Origin: Viscum album
Taxonomy: Eukaryota > Streptophyta > Magnoliopsida > Santalales > Viscaceae
Assembly: GCA_963277665.1 (NCBI GenBank)
Contig: OY728142.1
Coordinates: forward strand, 10,802,001 to 10,866,000
Direction of reading: 5' to 3'
DNA: 64,000 nucleotides
In this document: positions 37,233 through 48,283 of the stretch, piece by piece
Layout: each line of letters starts with the position of its first letter
Numbering within the stretch: the stretch's first letter is position 1
Notes under the pieces: model-generated
Seen by the model: only the letters and a program-made list of their open reading frames with translations
Database searches by the model: none
Told to the model about the DNA's origin: nothing
Position numbers and translations under genes: made by a program

Positions 37233-40160
37233 TGTCACGAACCGAATCTGGTCGCCGCCAAAACTGGCACCCGACCCGACCCGTGGAAAGTCCCAAAGGG
37301 CGTTCCTGATCCCCACGGGTTGGCACAAGTTCCTGGGTATCAAAAACTAAAAATTGGGAACTATTTACCTGATTTTTTATACTTAAAACAACAAATGAAT
37401 CCAAGAAATCAAATCTGGATTTTTCAAACCAAAACATCTTTTAATAAAATTCAGAACTGAATTATACAATTTTAAACAATTCTTTAACACCATAACAAAG
37501 GTAAAAACACAAGAAAAGACAGCCCAAGAACCTCCACATGGAAAGAGGCACCGCCCTCAAGCCATCTCCACGACACTGCATCACGATGGACCGCTAAAAA
37601 CCCGAACCAAAGGCATAAAACCTGTACCCAAACCTGTGACATAAAATAAGCAAGTATACTTACACCCAAAGGTGTAAGTAGGGTGTGAGAAAAATCTCAT
37701 TAGTATAACACCTCTAAGAGATTCCATTTGATAAAAATTTCATGACAAAAAGCATTGTAAGTTTCGTAAATAAGAAATTCTTGTTACAATTTTCTAAAGG
37801 ATGCAATAATAAATGAAAATAGTTTTCATGTGGGCTAATTTTAAAGGACCAACAATTTTAAAATAAATAACAAATCTACTTAATTTTCCATCCAACAATA
37901 CCATATATCGACGGTAAGTACAAAGGATCTAATGAGCACAAGTAATAGGAAATAACCCCTAGGCACTAGCTAGCTGTGGGTCCCAGGTACCTCGTATCTC
38001 GGTGAGAGTAACCACAAAAAATATTTGTTCTCATGCACGATCCACTATTAGGGATCATACCCATAACCTAGTGGTCCCCAATCATCATCATCATAGTTTA
38101 GTTAGAGTTTTAAGCATCAATCTTGCTAAGTGAAACTGAGGCCAAACCCCACAGATTCACTAGCATACTAGTACACGTCCACCCACCTAGATACTCGGGT
38201 TTTCCCTTTGTGCTCAAACAAGTTCAACAATCCAAGAAATACAACTTTCACATGAAAATATCACTTCCACATCACACATTAACTAAACATCCCCTGGTAC
38301 ATCACACAAGTCACAAATCCCACTTTTCATTCAAATGCATTTTGAAATAAAACTTACACCAAAATTGCCTACAATAATTTTCACATTTCTTTAACACTTC
38401 CACAAATACTTTAAACAATTTTATAAAACCATTATAAGACATTAAACTCACATAACATCCCACACATGTCACATAATACCCTTCTCACCTTCACAATTCA
38501 TTTTATCAATAAACTCACACAAAACATCCCACACCCGTGTTTCGCACACAAAACACAATTTAGTAAAACATTTCTGAAATTTATAAAACATTATAAAAAT
38601 TTTTGACATCTCAAATCACCACTTTACCATTAAAAACCCCACATTAGGCAAACACAATCACCCAAACAGTACATATACACCCTTTCCCAACTTTGTTTAA
38701 CCAAATAAAACATTTGCAATTTTTATAAAACAAACCCAAGAGGTATAACCGTTGTTTGCACACTAAACCCATTTCAAAACCCTCATTAAAAACCAAAATC
38801 ATACCAATACCAATAAAAAATATAACTTTCATCCCTAAAATAATTATTAAACCATCCCCCAAGTTTTATAAAAATACATCAAATAATACCACAAAGATAC
38901 ATATGAAAAACACACGTTTTCATAAATCACCTTCAAGAAGTACAACACGGTTTTACACCTTAAACTCATTCAAAACCTATTTTCAAGGCCCACATGACAA
39001 TAATGAATTAACAAACTAGAATTTTCATCCCCTTTCAAGAATAATAAATCACTTTCATATGTTATAAACTAAACCCAAACATTACCCCAATAGTCACACA
39101 TGAAAAGTACCCAATTTCAAGCTAAAATACAACTAAAAATTAAATTTTTAACCAAATCCATAAAAAACAGTTTTCAAACCACACAAAACAGATTATAAAC
39201 ATACTTAATTAATAAAAAAATCAATCTAACTCATCACAAAATGGTTACACATGGAATCACCTACCTTTTGAGTCGAAACCCTCAAAACTTGGTGCGAAAC
39301 CTTAAGCGCACCACCACCGCACCACAAGGAATATAAATCCAGACCTAGAACACCAAAAATTTACCCCAAAGATACCAAATCAGACCTTAGGATCGAACCC
39401 TAGCTTCTGGATATGAGGAACTTCAAGAAAGAGGAAATAAAACTAAAATAGGATGGAAAGAACCAAGAAAGAATTCCCTTACTTGAAATATCTTGAATAA
39501 ATCTGCCCCAATCCACCAAAATATGAATCTTCAAGTACCCAAAACTGGTATGAAGGTTCTAAGGAGTCATATTAGGTCATGTGGGGACTGAAATGGGGGG
39601 AAAAGGATGAAAATTTAAGGAGTTATGAAAGATTCATTTTACCTCATCAAATCTGGTCGATTTGAGAAAGAGTATGAAAGATCGCCCTACTTCGCAGCTC
39701 ACCTGAGCACCAAAATTGTGAAACCGATAATGGGGGTGATCATCAGGCTATTGTCTTTGAGAGGGAGGTGGAATCACAGGAAAAAAGTAAAAAATGAATG
39801 AGATATGGAAAATTTTAAAAAAATATTTAAAGTAGGAAATGGGCCTACGGGCAGGCCCATTACCTTAATCAAAAACCAAAATCCATCATGATTTTGGATT
39901 TATATTTGGTCCAAAGGGATATGGTGATTTTAATATATCAGGTTATGCCAATTGGTAAGTGTAATGGGCTTAAAATAGTAAAAATTGAAGGAGTTATAGA
40001 ATAAACAAAATTAGTTTTTAAATCTGGAATGGGGCTTGCGGTTTGGCCCAAATTTTTAAAACCCACCATTTTCACCAAAATGAGTGGTAAACCCCCCAAA
40101 ACAAATAAGGAATGGAAATTAAATGAAATATGAATATATAAAAAAGTCATGTGTGTGACA
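37233..40160 (-). repeat. Element D, 5' LTR (right copy)
   Basis: Partner of 31278-34206. It carries the CTCAC...TTTATGTCACAGGT block (37613-37690, read on minus) shared with other LTRs. The right end GTGTGTGACA is followed by the GTGTT duplication. Confidence 0.92.
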
Positions 40161-40165
40161 GTGTT
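40161..40165. repeat. Element D target-site duplication, right copy (GTGTT)
   Basis: Exact match to 31273-31277. Confidence 0.9.
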
Positions 40166-41267
40166 GAAAATGATGGATAATCACACTCCCTTACATTGGA
40201 TGTTGATTATGGAATCTCACACCAATGATACTATATGGGAATCAGGATTTACATGCCACATTCCATGTTTTGAGTGATGACATGATGGATCATTCACCAT
40301 CCTGAGTGTTGTTCATGACTTATGACACTATTCTTGGGATGTAGGGTATATACCCAATTTCTTGAGCTTATAGGATTGTTAGACTGGTCATTGATGTTTG
40401 AGTTATGCCACGATCCATTTAGAATTAGTATTACGGGTATATGGCCACTTACTTCTACATGTAATTGGTTCATATAGGTGGATAAAATATATATAATTAA
40501 ACTATGTATATATTATTACTATATGTATAGTGAATTTTCAGACTTCCATTCTAACTATGAGGGTAGACCCACCAAGTATCCTATAAGAACCTAAGTGGGA
40601 TGGTTATTTATTTCATTATTGTTTTATTATTTTGTTATACACGCACACTATTTAGTTACGAGCACCAATTAGGTTACATGTAGACACCATTGGTGGTGGC
40701 CTACTAAGAATTTTACCTCATATCCTACTTAGGATTCCTTTCATACCTAAGAAGACTATTTTCTTGTAGGTATGGATAAGGGAAAGTTCCCTTCTATAGG
40801 TTGTTGATATGATTTTTATTATAGATGGAGCTTAAGAGCAGAGGACTGGGCATTAGCTTAAGATGATATTGGATCATTTTTTTTGTATAGCATGTGTGTA
40901 TCTCCATGAATCTTGTTCTCTTTTTATTATCATCATTCCATGCATCCATGTATCAGACACTGCCTAGTGGATTTTGAGATAGTTATTTAGTTGTTCTGTT
41001 TATTTTCACTTATTCACTTGTCTATTATATTATTTATATATATTCTTCCACTGCATTTTCATTCTGTCTGTTTATATTATGCTTCTTCTATTGAATGTTA
41101 TCTGTTGTATCTGTCTTACCACTATGATAAGAGGGTATAGTCTCCCCATTGTACCACTATTACACCCTCACTATTAGTTAGCATCCTATGAAATACAAGG
41201 AGGTGCACTTGATGCCATGTGACCCACCATCTTGAGGAATGGGTTTAGTGGATCCCGAATCGGGACA
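40166..41267 (+). repeat. Element C 3' LTR, right part
   Basis: Continuation of 29759-31277 after D. It includes GGTGGTGGCCTACTAAG near 40695 and GAGGGTATAGTCTCCCC near 41130, both shared with 14389-15055. It ends GGATCCCGAATCGGGACA at 41267, a good CA end. The next base starts coding sequence of Element A. The first part of the open frame at 41232-41471 is this LTR end fused by chance to A's pol. Confidence 0.6.
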
Positions 41268-41616
41268 GTACATATTCCAAGATACATTAGCCCCTTTGAG
41301 ATATTTGATCGCATCATAGTGGTGGCCTATCAACTATCACTTCTACCTAACCTATCGCAAGTACATGATGTATTCCATGTATCCCTATTGAGTAAGTACA
41401 TACCAGACCCCTCGCATATACTCAATCCAGAGGTGGTACCATTGGAGAATGATCTCTCATATGAGGAGTAGCCGGTGAAGATCTTAGATTGTAGAGACAA
41501 GATTCTATAAAATAAGAAAATTCACATGATCAAAGTCTTATAGAGAAACCAAAATTTTAAATATGTGATGTGTAGACTGGAGGAAGTGATGAGACCAAAT
41601 TATCCTCATCTGTTTT
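41268..41616 (+). pseudogene. Element A integrase C-terminus and chromodomain-like tail
   Basis: In frame from about 41271, IPRYISPFEIFDRIIVVAYQ is the x-x-R-Y-I-G-P-F-E-I block. SQVHDVFHVSLLSKYIPDPSH then matches the V-H-x-V-F-H-V-S-x-L-R-K-Y block. After 41471 it continues past stops with PVKILD, IHMIKVL and an ending NYPHLF near 41596-41613. The upstream part of the protein is absent, replaced by C's LTR. The last five bases GTTTT are the Element B target site. Confidence 0.8.
41612..41616. repeat. Element B target-site duplication, left copy (GTTTT)
   Basis: GTTTT precedes the TGTAACGACC start of B and recurs at 54891-54895 after its end. Confidence 0.85.
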
Positions 41617-44198
41617 TGTAACGACCCAAACTTTTTGAATAAAATATTTTTCTCAAGAAAATGTGTGTTATATTATTTTGTACTCAACAAAAAAATATCT
41701 CTTTAATAATGAAGTGAGTATAAAGAAAAATGTGACTATTGGGACTTGACTGTTATATGACCATTGGTCAAATATGAAAGTTTTTCAATATAACCATTGT
41801 AAACAATACTCTTAGTAATAATTTTAACATTATAATTTGTTTCTATAAGTAGAAATGAAAAGGTATAATTAATACAGAAAGGAGAAATGGTGGCCTTAAC
41901 CAGTCAGGTCTTGTCGTATGAAGCTCGTTTGTCAGAGCTTGGGAGGGAGTTAGAATCACTGGGGTTATCCCTTGACCAAGCCCAAGTCGAGCTTCAACAA
42001 GTGAATCTTGAATGAAATCACCTTTTGGGGAAGTTCAAGTTAGTGGAAATTACCACTCGGGAAATGTTAGTTGAGAAGCCCCATGAATCTATCATCATTA
42101 CACACATTACCCTTAGGTCATATATGGGTGTTATAAGGGGTTATGTTTCAAGGACCTGGTTACTTAAATTGTAATTCTGTTTTATAAATAAAATTTTTAT
42201 TCAATCAATTTTGTTTTAAGAATAGTTTTTCTTAATAAAATTGAGATGGAATTTGATAAATTGATTTTTTAGATAGAAATTTTAATTTCTAAAACAGATA
42301 TAAATATTTATAATAAAATAATATATTATGAATAATACTTATTTTAATTAAATAGTATGATAAAAAACTTTGATTTAAATATAAATGATAAAATAATTTT
42401 ATTTTATTTCAAGTGTCAGAAATTTTACTATGCATTTTCAATCCGCTATTATTTTTAATAAATATGGATTTTTATATTTAAAATTTAGATTTATCATATT
42501 TATAGAATTATTATGATAAAATAAATATCATTTTTGAAATTATAACATCAAAATTAGGTTAGGATGAATTTATGAGAATTTTCTAAAATACTTTTTTCTA
42601 TGAATAGTAAAAATATAGTTTGAGTTTTTCGGTATGTTTAATCACTTAATAATTATTTCATATTGATATAATAACTAAATAACCACAATAAAAAACATAA
42701 AATATTTTATTTTATTAATATAAATCATTTTAATATATTTAAATCAATTTCTAAATCTATAATTTACTCTCCAAATTCTAAAATGGAAACATTAACTTTA
42801 AAAATGTTATTTTGAGGAAATTTTATTTTTCCTTGACAAAATAAATAATATAAAATTATGTTTGACTCTTGAGGATTAAAATAACATAAAATGTTTCCCA
42901 ATTGTACAATACCATGGGAAAATACCATGGTCAAGCCCATGATTTTTTTATTTTCCACAACCTACATTTCCAAGGCCAATATTTGGATATTAATAAACAA
43001 ATCCTCTACTTTTACTATAAATACCCACCCATTTATCCATTTAATTTCACTAAAAAACCATACTACATGAATATTTGGAATTTTTACCTCCCAAGTATTC
43101 CTATAAAGTTTTTCTCAATCCCCTGAGGTCCCAATCCTCAAGTTTTAGGAGTAACTCTTTAAAGTAAGGGAAATATCCTTCTTTTTTCTTCATTTCAAGA
43201 ACCTATTTTTTTATATGTCCTATTAATGTTGTGGTAACTCTATATTATTTCTTTTTTATTCATTCAATTACTTATAAATTATTTTCTATAAATTTGATAC
43301 CCATATCCCCTCTCTTTTTACTCTTTTATAACACTACATTTATACCCATTATGCTACCAATTTTACTTCTCAAAATTTCTCTCATCTACTCAAGAAATTC
43401 CCTTTTAATTTATTTTTGCGAATACATAAAACTATTTATTTTCTAGGAGTATTCACCAAGATATAAAAATGATTTATTTTATTCTGGTATTGATATGTAT
43501 AAAATCCACATTCTCTTTATATTGGTTATAAATGACATAATGATCATGTTTTTAAATCACTTTTGAAACACCATGATTTTGATATAAAACCCATTTTATT
43601 TTATTCTACATAGTTTATTTATGAAATGATTTATTATGATATATGTAGATCACATAAAAATTAATAGATACTAAGGTTGATCCATAATAGTGTTCTAATG
43701 CATTAGAAAAGAATTTAATCTCTAGAGATGACATGTTTTACGATACCTTAGTGAATAACCTTGGTAATTTTTTTATGACACCTCGGTGAAAAACCTTAGT
43801 GATATAATTATGAATGTATCATTTAAATGTTGTATCTGCATTCCCATATTATGATTCGTGTTATTTTTATTATGATATTACCTGTTTTCCTTTTATCATG
43901 ATTTTATGATATTCTTCAAGTTCTTATTGATATTTCTCATGGTCACATGTAAACTATTTCCCTTTATTTCCCTTACTAGGCCTTATGCTCACTCTTTCCT
44001 TTAATGTATATCCCCAGGTTATGAGATGCAGTAAATGTACTTATGATTAACCTATTATTAATCCTTTCAAGTGTATTAAAATAATGTTTTAAGTTTTCAG
44101 GTATTATGTACCTTATTTCCAAGAAATTAAACTTTAAAAGATCTTTTGTTTGTACCATGTAAATGAAAAGTTTATGTAATAAAATTTGGGATTCCATA
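41617..44198 (+). repeat. Element B, 5' LTR
   Basis: Begins TGTAACGACCCAAAC and ends GGGATTCCATA. A U3 block at 42523-42600 (ATAACATCAAAATTAGGTTAGG...ATGAATAGTAAAAA) resembles blocks in Element 1. CTCACTCTTTCC...CCCCAGG lies at 43973-44019. Open frames inside (42902-43126, 43231-43446) have no family match. Confidence 0.88.
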
Positions 44199-44214
44199 GT
44201 TGGTATCAAATAAT
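44199..44214 (+). promoter_or_regulatory. Element B primer binding site
   Basis: GTTGGTATCAAATAAT follows the LTR; TTGGTATCA matches the initiator-Met tRNA primer site. The junction (LTR, G, TTGGTATCA) is identical in Element 1. Confidence 0.8.
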
Positions 44215-44339
44215 GGTTTAGTTATTTGTGGAAATTAGGATTTGAAACTTTATTAAAAACCCTAGGGATAAGTTAAAATATAGGAAAACATATTAGTATT
44301 TTGGTAAAGTATTAAGTAAGTCATTTACAAGAAAATAAA

Positions 44340-44500
44340 TCCACATCTGGATATAAAAAAGTGGATGTGGCTCTGGAACAGATATATCTAGGGGTAAAAC
44401 TTGAACACACCACTTTGATCTAGACTTAAACAGTAACTGGTTCACAATAACTAGTCTTACTTCACTCATGATTTGACACTTCTAGGGGATATTTTATGTT
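44340..44500 (+). promoter_or_regulatory. Conserved retrotransposon leader block, copy in Element B
   Basis: Third copy of the block at 7494 and 19817. It has CATCTGGATATAAAAAAGTGG, ATGTGGCTCTGGAACAGAT, CTAGGGGTAAAAC and GGGGATATT in the same order, about 140 nt past the primer site. Gag begins after it. Confidence 0.65.
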
Positions 44501-44599
44501 AATCACAAGCTTTTTATAAACCATTATAAATAATTTATAGAAAAAATTTTATTTTTAAAGAATAACATATTTAAGAATGATGTTTTAAAACACAAAATT

Positions 44600-45700
44600 C
44601 CTTTATAATTATAATATAATTAAAATAAATATGTTTCTCACTAAGTTTTCTTTATTTTATAAAATGACCAAAAATAAAAGGAACTATGTAAATGGTGATC
44701 ACAATGGACCATGCACTAACGGACCTCCGACGGAAGTTAGAATGGAAAAAATTAGGAGAATGATGAATCAACTGAACCAAGTTATGAGCAATAAATTAAA
44801 TCAAGCCGAGAGACCAGATTCACATCGAAGGGAATAATTTTTTGTTGAGTCTTTTATGTTTCAAAGACCACATTATTTCAATTTATCTACCAACCCATTG
44901 ATTTCTTAACAATGGATAATCTCTATTAAAAAGATCATTTATGTACTCCGTCATTCGGAACAAGAGAAAGTCACCATGGTTGTGTACCACTTAGAGGGAA
45001 AATCTAATTAGTGGTAGGTTATGATGAAAAATTAAAATCCAATAATGGATATTGATGATATAGAGTAGGAATATTTTATAGGAACCTTTTTCAAAAAATA
45101 TTTTCCCCATTTGATGTGAAAAAAAATGGAGGAGGAATTCCTAGAGTTGAAGCAGAAGGAAAACGAATATGTGGGAATATATGAGATGAAGTTTACAAGA
45201 CTTTATATTTATACTAATAGCTTTGTCATGGATCCTAATGGAAAGGTTGATATATTATTCGGTGGACTAAGACCCTGTCTACAGAAGAATATAGAAAATC
45301 GAGAATATGAAAGCTATGAGACATAATGCGAAGTGCTATAAAGGTTGAACTAGAGTTAGAATAGATGTAATGGTCCCATATATAAAATTAAAATAATAGA
45401 TCAATGGATCGAATATTAGGGAGGAACTTTGATCAAGGAAGTGAAGGAAAGCAGGTGAAACTTCCCACATGCAATAAATGTGGGAATAAGTATTCGAGGT
45501 AATGCTTTCTCAGGATCGAGAAATGTTACAAATGTAGAAGAGATGGCCATATTTCTCAGAACTATCATAGTGAGTTCAAACCTCAACTTCTCAACACTAA
45601 TGAAAAAGGAAATATGGTTTAGGCCCAACCTAAATTCTAATGCTATAAGTCTGGATAGCTTGGTCACATTTCCAATCATTGTTCAAATCAGAAGGTAATG
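44600..45700 (+). pseudogene. Element B Gag (broken)
   Basis: The first open part 44631-44837 (68 aa) is the charged N-terminus (QLNQVMSNKLNQAERPDSH). After stops comes the retrotransposon Gag capsid block, with FKKYFPHLM near 45090-45115. The open part 45126-45326 follows (MEEEFLELKQKENEYVGIYEMKF..., then GGLRPCLQ), matching F-L-x-L-x-Q-G-x-x-x-V-x-x-Y-x-x-x-F and F-x-x-G-L-x-P. The zinc knuckle CYKCRRDGHISQNY (last Cys now Tyr) is near 45520-45560 and a second, CYKSGxLGHISNHC, near 45640-45680. The open frames 45480-45698 (plus) and 45416-45679 (minus) are shadows. Confidence 0.8.
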
Positions 45701-45779
45701 GAGGGGAATCATTATCAACCTTAGCATAGTCCAAGGGAGGAAGGTCAGGCATTTATTATCACAAAGGATGAAGTAGAGG

Positions 45780-46120
45780 CTCCAAATGATGTGGTGGTAA
45801 GTACTCTCATTATTCTCTAAAATCTAGAAAGTAATTTGTTTGATTATAGTTCTATGCATTCCTTTATTTCCTCCAAGTTTGCAATGAATGTAGAATCAAT
45901 CCCTGAACTACTAAAAGTAGTGTTACTAGTCAAGACTCCTGGAGGGAATATCCAAGAATCAATAGTGTATATAAACTCTAATATTTACTTTGGAGAGCAC
46001 AATCTCATATCAAATATAGTAGTCATTACCATGCTAGAATTCTACACTAAACTAGGGATGGACTGGCACTCAAAGTATAATATTAAGATAAACTATATAA
46101 GCAAGTAAATCTTAGTAGTA
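45780..46120 (+). pseudogene. Element B aspartic protease (active site lost)
   Basis: Just before and within 45836-46108 (90 aa) the frame reads NLFDYSSMHSFISSKF. This is the L-F-D-S-G-A-S-H-S-F-I-S block, but with D-Y-S-S instead of D-S-G. VVLLVKTPGG and KLGMDWHSKYN follow, the latter the I-L-G-M-D-W-L block that ends the domain. The active-site change would prevent activity. Confidence 0.8.
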
Positions 46121-46289
46121 TTGAATGGAAAACCTATAGTTGTTTTAAAAGGAGATATATATTGACCTAAGATTTGTCTAGAAGCACCTCTCATAGCCTT
46201 ATTTATGGAAATGGTCAGTGAAGATGAGTAAGGAAATGAAATTATATTAATAGAGAATGTACCCATCATTCAAGATTACATTGATGTTT

Positions 46290-47130
46290 TTTCTAAGGAG
46301 TTACCTAGACCTCCCCCAAAAAGATAGGTATATTTATCCATTGAAATCATGTTTGGATCCAAGACAATATCAAAGACACAATATAGAATGGAAAATTTGG
46401 AGCTAGAGGAATTAAAGAAACAACTCCAAGATCTTTTGGAGAAGGGGTTTATCTGACCATGTGTGTCTCCTTAGGGAGCACCTGTTCTCTTTGTGAAGAA
46501 TAATGATGGATCAATGAGGCTATGCATTGATTGTAGAGAACTTAATGGAATCAAATTGAAGAAAAAATTCCCTCTTCTAATGATTGATTATTTATTTGAC
46601 CAACTTTATGGGTCACAATTCTTCTCTAAGATTGATCTTCGATCTAGATATCATCAATTGAGGGTGAATAAAGAAGATATTCCAAAGACCGCCTTTCAAT
46701 CAAGATATGGGAATTATGAGTTTTTTGTTATGCCCTTCATCTTGAATAATGCACATGATATATTTATGGATTGGATGAATAGAGTATTTAAGGACTACCT
46801 TGATAACTTTTTGGTAGTTTTTATTAATAATATTCTGATATATTCTAAAATTATTGAGGAGTATGAGGATCATCTAAGGGTTATATTTCAAACTCTGAGG
46901 AAGGAGAGGCTATTTGGAAAGTTTAGTGAATGTGAATTTTGGTTACAATAAGTTGTTTTCTTTGGGATCATTGTAACCAATGAAGGAATCTCAGTAGAAC
47001 TTACAATGAAAAAGGTTGTAGAGGATTGGCCTCATCCTATAATAGTAACTAAGATTCACAGTTTCCTTGGTTTAGCAAGATATTATATGAGGTTTGTGAA
47101 AAAAAATCATGAATTTCTAATATACTAACC
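46290..47130 (+). pseudogene. Element B reverse transcriptase (catalytic Asp pair changed)
   Basis: The long open part 46493-46951 (152 aa) carries most RT blocks: [67 protein letters not shown] and FMDWMNRVF. The catalytic block reads [11 protein letters not shown], where F-I-D-D is expected, so both metal-binding Asp are Asn. EHF-type text ([26 protein letters not shown]) follows. Beyond a stop, the sequence to about 47100 gives SFLGLARYYMRFVKKN. RT would copy element RNA; this one cannot. Confidence 0.88.
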
Positions 47131-47373
47131 AATTTAACCCTAAAATGGGATAAATTTATCTGGAAAAAGGAGCGTGATGAATGTTTCCAAGAGTTTAAGA
47201 AGTGATTGTTTACTGCACTTGTGTTAACTCTACCTTGTATTGTAGGAGGTTTCATTATTTTTAGAAATTCATCACCAAAAGGGCTTGGGTGTGTCCTCAT
47301 GAAAAATGATAAGGTGATTGCTTATGAATATCGATAGTTGAAGCCTCATGAAAAGAATTATCCTATGAATGAC
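47131..47373 (+). pseudogene. Element B RNase H, part before the hAT insertion
   Basis: After the RT thumb come CFQEFKK, PCIVGGFIIF (the catalytic D-A-S block is no longer readable), GLGCVLMKNDKVIAYEYR and LKPHEKNYPMNDLE. These are the familiar G-L-G-x-V-L-M-Q...V-I-A-Y-A-S-R-Q-L-K-x-H-E-x-N-Y-P-T-H-D-L-E blocks. Coding stops at the insertion and resumes at 50506. The minus frame 47049-47300 is a shadow. Confidence 0.75.
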
Positions 47374-47381
47374 CTAGAGAT
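47374..47381. repeat. hAT target-site duplication, left copy (CTAGAGAT)
   Basis: Eight bases that recur as CTATAGAT at 50498-50505 (7 of 8 identical). Eight-base duplications are the hallmark of hAT transposons. Confidence 0.82.
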
Positions 47382-47570
47382 TAAGGGTGCAATTCTGGCC
47401 TGGTGGCCCGAAAGCCCAAGTAGCTTGGCTTGAAAGCCCGAGCAGTCTGGCCCTGTGAAGCCCGATTCGGGACGGGCTGGGCCTGGGATTATCCAAGAAG
47501 GCTCGCAGGCCGGGTTTTCCTATCTGTAGCCTGTCCCATCTGAGCCTGGGCCGATCTAAAAAAAATAGGG

Positions 47571-47656
47571 AAACTAATGGTTGGGAGATTTGAACCCCTA
47601 CCACAAGCTTCCAAGGGTGCTCCTGGACCAACTGGTCTAGGTAGTGTGCCTGAATA
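47571..47656 (-). tRNA. tRNA-like / SINE-like Pol III sequence inside the hAT element
   Basis: On the minus strand an A-box-like TAGACCAGTTGG is followed after ~30 nt by a B-box-like GGTTCAAATCTCC. An uninterrupted T8 run then occurs within 20 nt, a strong Pol III stop. A full cloverleaf cannot be drawn. It may be a SINE head or a short Pol III unit captured by the element. Confidence 0.45.
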
Positions 47657-47759
47657 AAAATAATAAGACTAGATATATATATATATATAAACAAATTTAT
47701 TAATATAAAAACCACATGAAATATTTTTTTTGTGGTCTCAAACATATTAATTAAATAAA

Positions 47760-48280
47760 TTTCATATTATTTAATTAAATGAATGCATGTTAATTCATTT
47801 TATTATATATCATTTACATTTTTATGTTGATAATGAGCTTCACATATTTTTAAAACCCTATTGAAGACACAACATCAGAATAAAATGATTGATTTTTTTA
47901 TGTTTGATGTAATGAACTTTTATAATGGAATAGATATATAAATATAATGTATTTTTTTTATTAAATATAATTTTTTTCATCACACAGATAAATAGTGTAA
48001 TTTCTTAATGTTTAATTTTTATGTACTTTTTTCATCACAAATAGTATATTTGTTTGTTAAATAATGTTTAATATTTTTAGGTATAATATATATATATATA
48101 ATTATATCAATTATTTAACATTATAAATATATATATTATAACTCATTATATAGTAACAAATAAATAACACTCACCGACTGATGTTTGTGTCCCCCCAACC
48201 TCATTAATTTTTTTAAGTATGTTTTCATATATTATATATACTATATATACATATATAAATCTATTTAGAAAACAAAAAAA
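47760..48280. other. AT-rich body of the hAT element, no gene
   Basis: Long A and T runs and TA repeats (about 48080-48130, 48230-48260). A first, shortened copy of the satellite head (CACTCACCGACTG...CCCCCC) is at 48170. No coding signal. Confidence 0.6.
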
Positions 48281-48283
48281 ATA

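Larger units (their letters stand above)
31278..40160 (-). mobile_element. Element D: complete LTR retrotransposon without recognisable pol, minus strand
   Basis: LTRs of 2929 bp (31278-34206) and 2928 bp (37233-40160) with TGTCA...TGACA ends and an exact GTGTT duplication. The primer site lies against the right-hand LTR and reads on the minus strand, so the right LTR is the 5' LTR. The internal part is only 3026 bp and shows one worn zinc-knuckle piece but no RT, RNase H or integrase motif. It is therefore probably non-autonomous. LTR similarity is high by eye, with many differences at CG sites. It is the younger insertion inside C's LTR. Confidence 0.9.
25036..41267 (+). mobile_element. Element C: gypsy element with one LTR (5' end missing, LTR split by D)
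   Basis: A readable but stop-filled gag-pol in the gypsy order (Gag, protease, RT, RNase H, integrase) runs from about 25040 to 29740. A purine tract and LTR 29759-31277 follow, continued at 40166-41267 after Element D. No matching 5' LTR or primer site is found on the left; it abuts the copia remnant at about 25035. It is therefore truncated or recombined. The C-terminus resembles the Tekay/Del chromovirus group. Confidence 0.75.
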
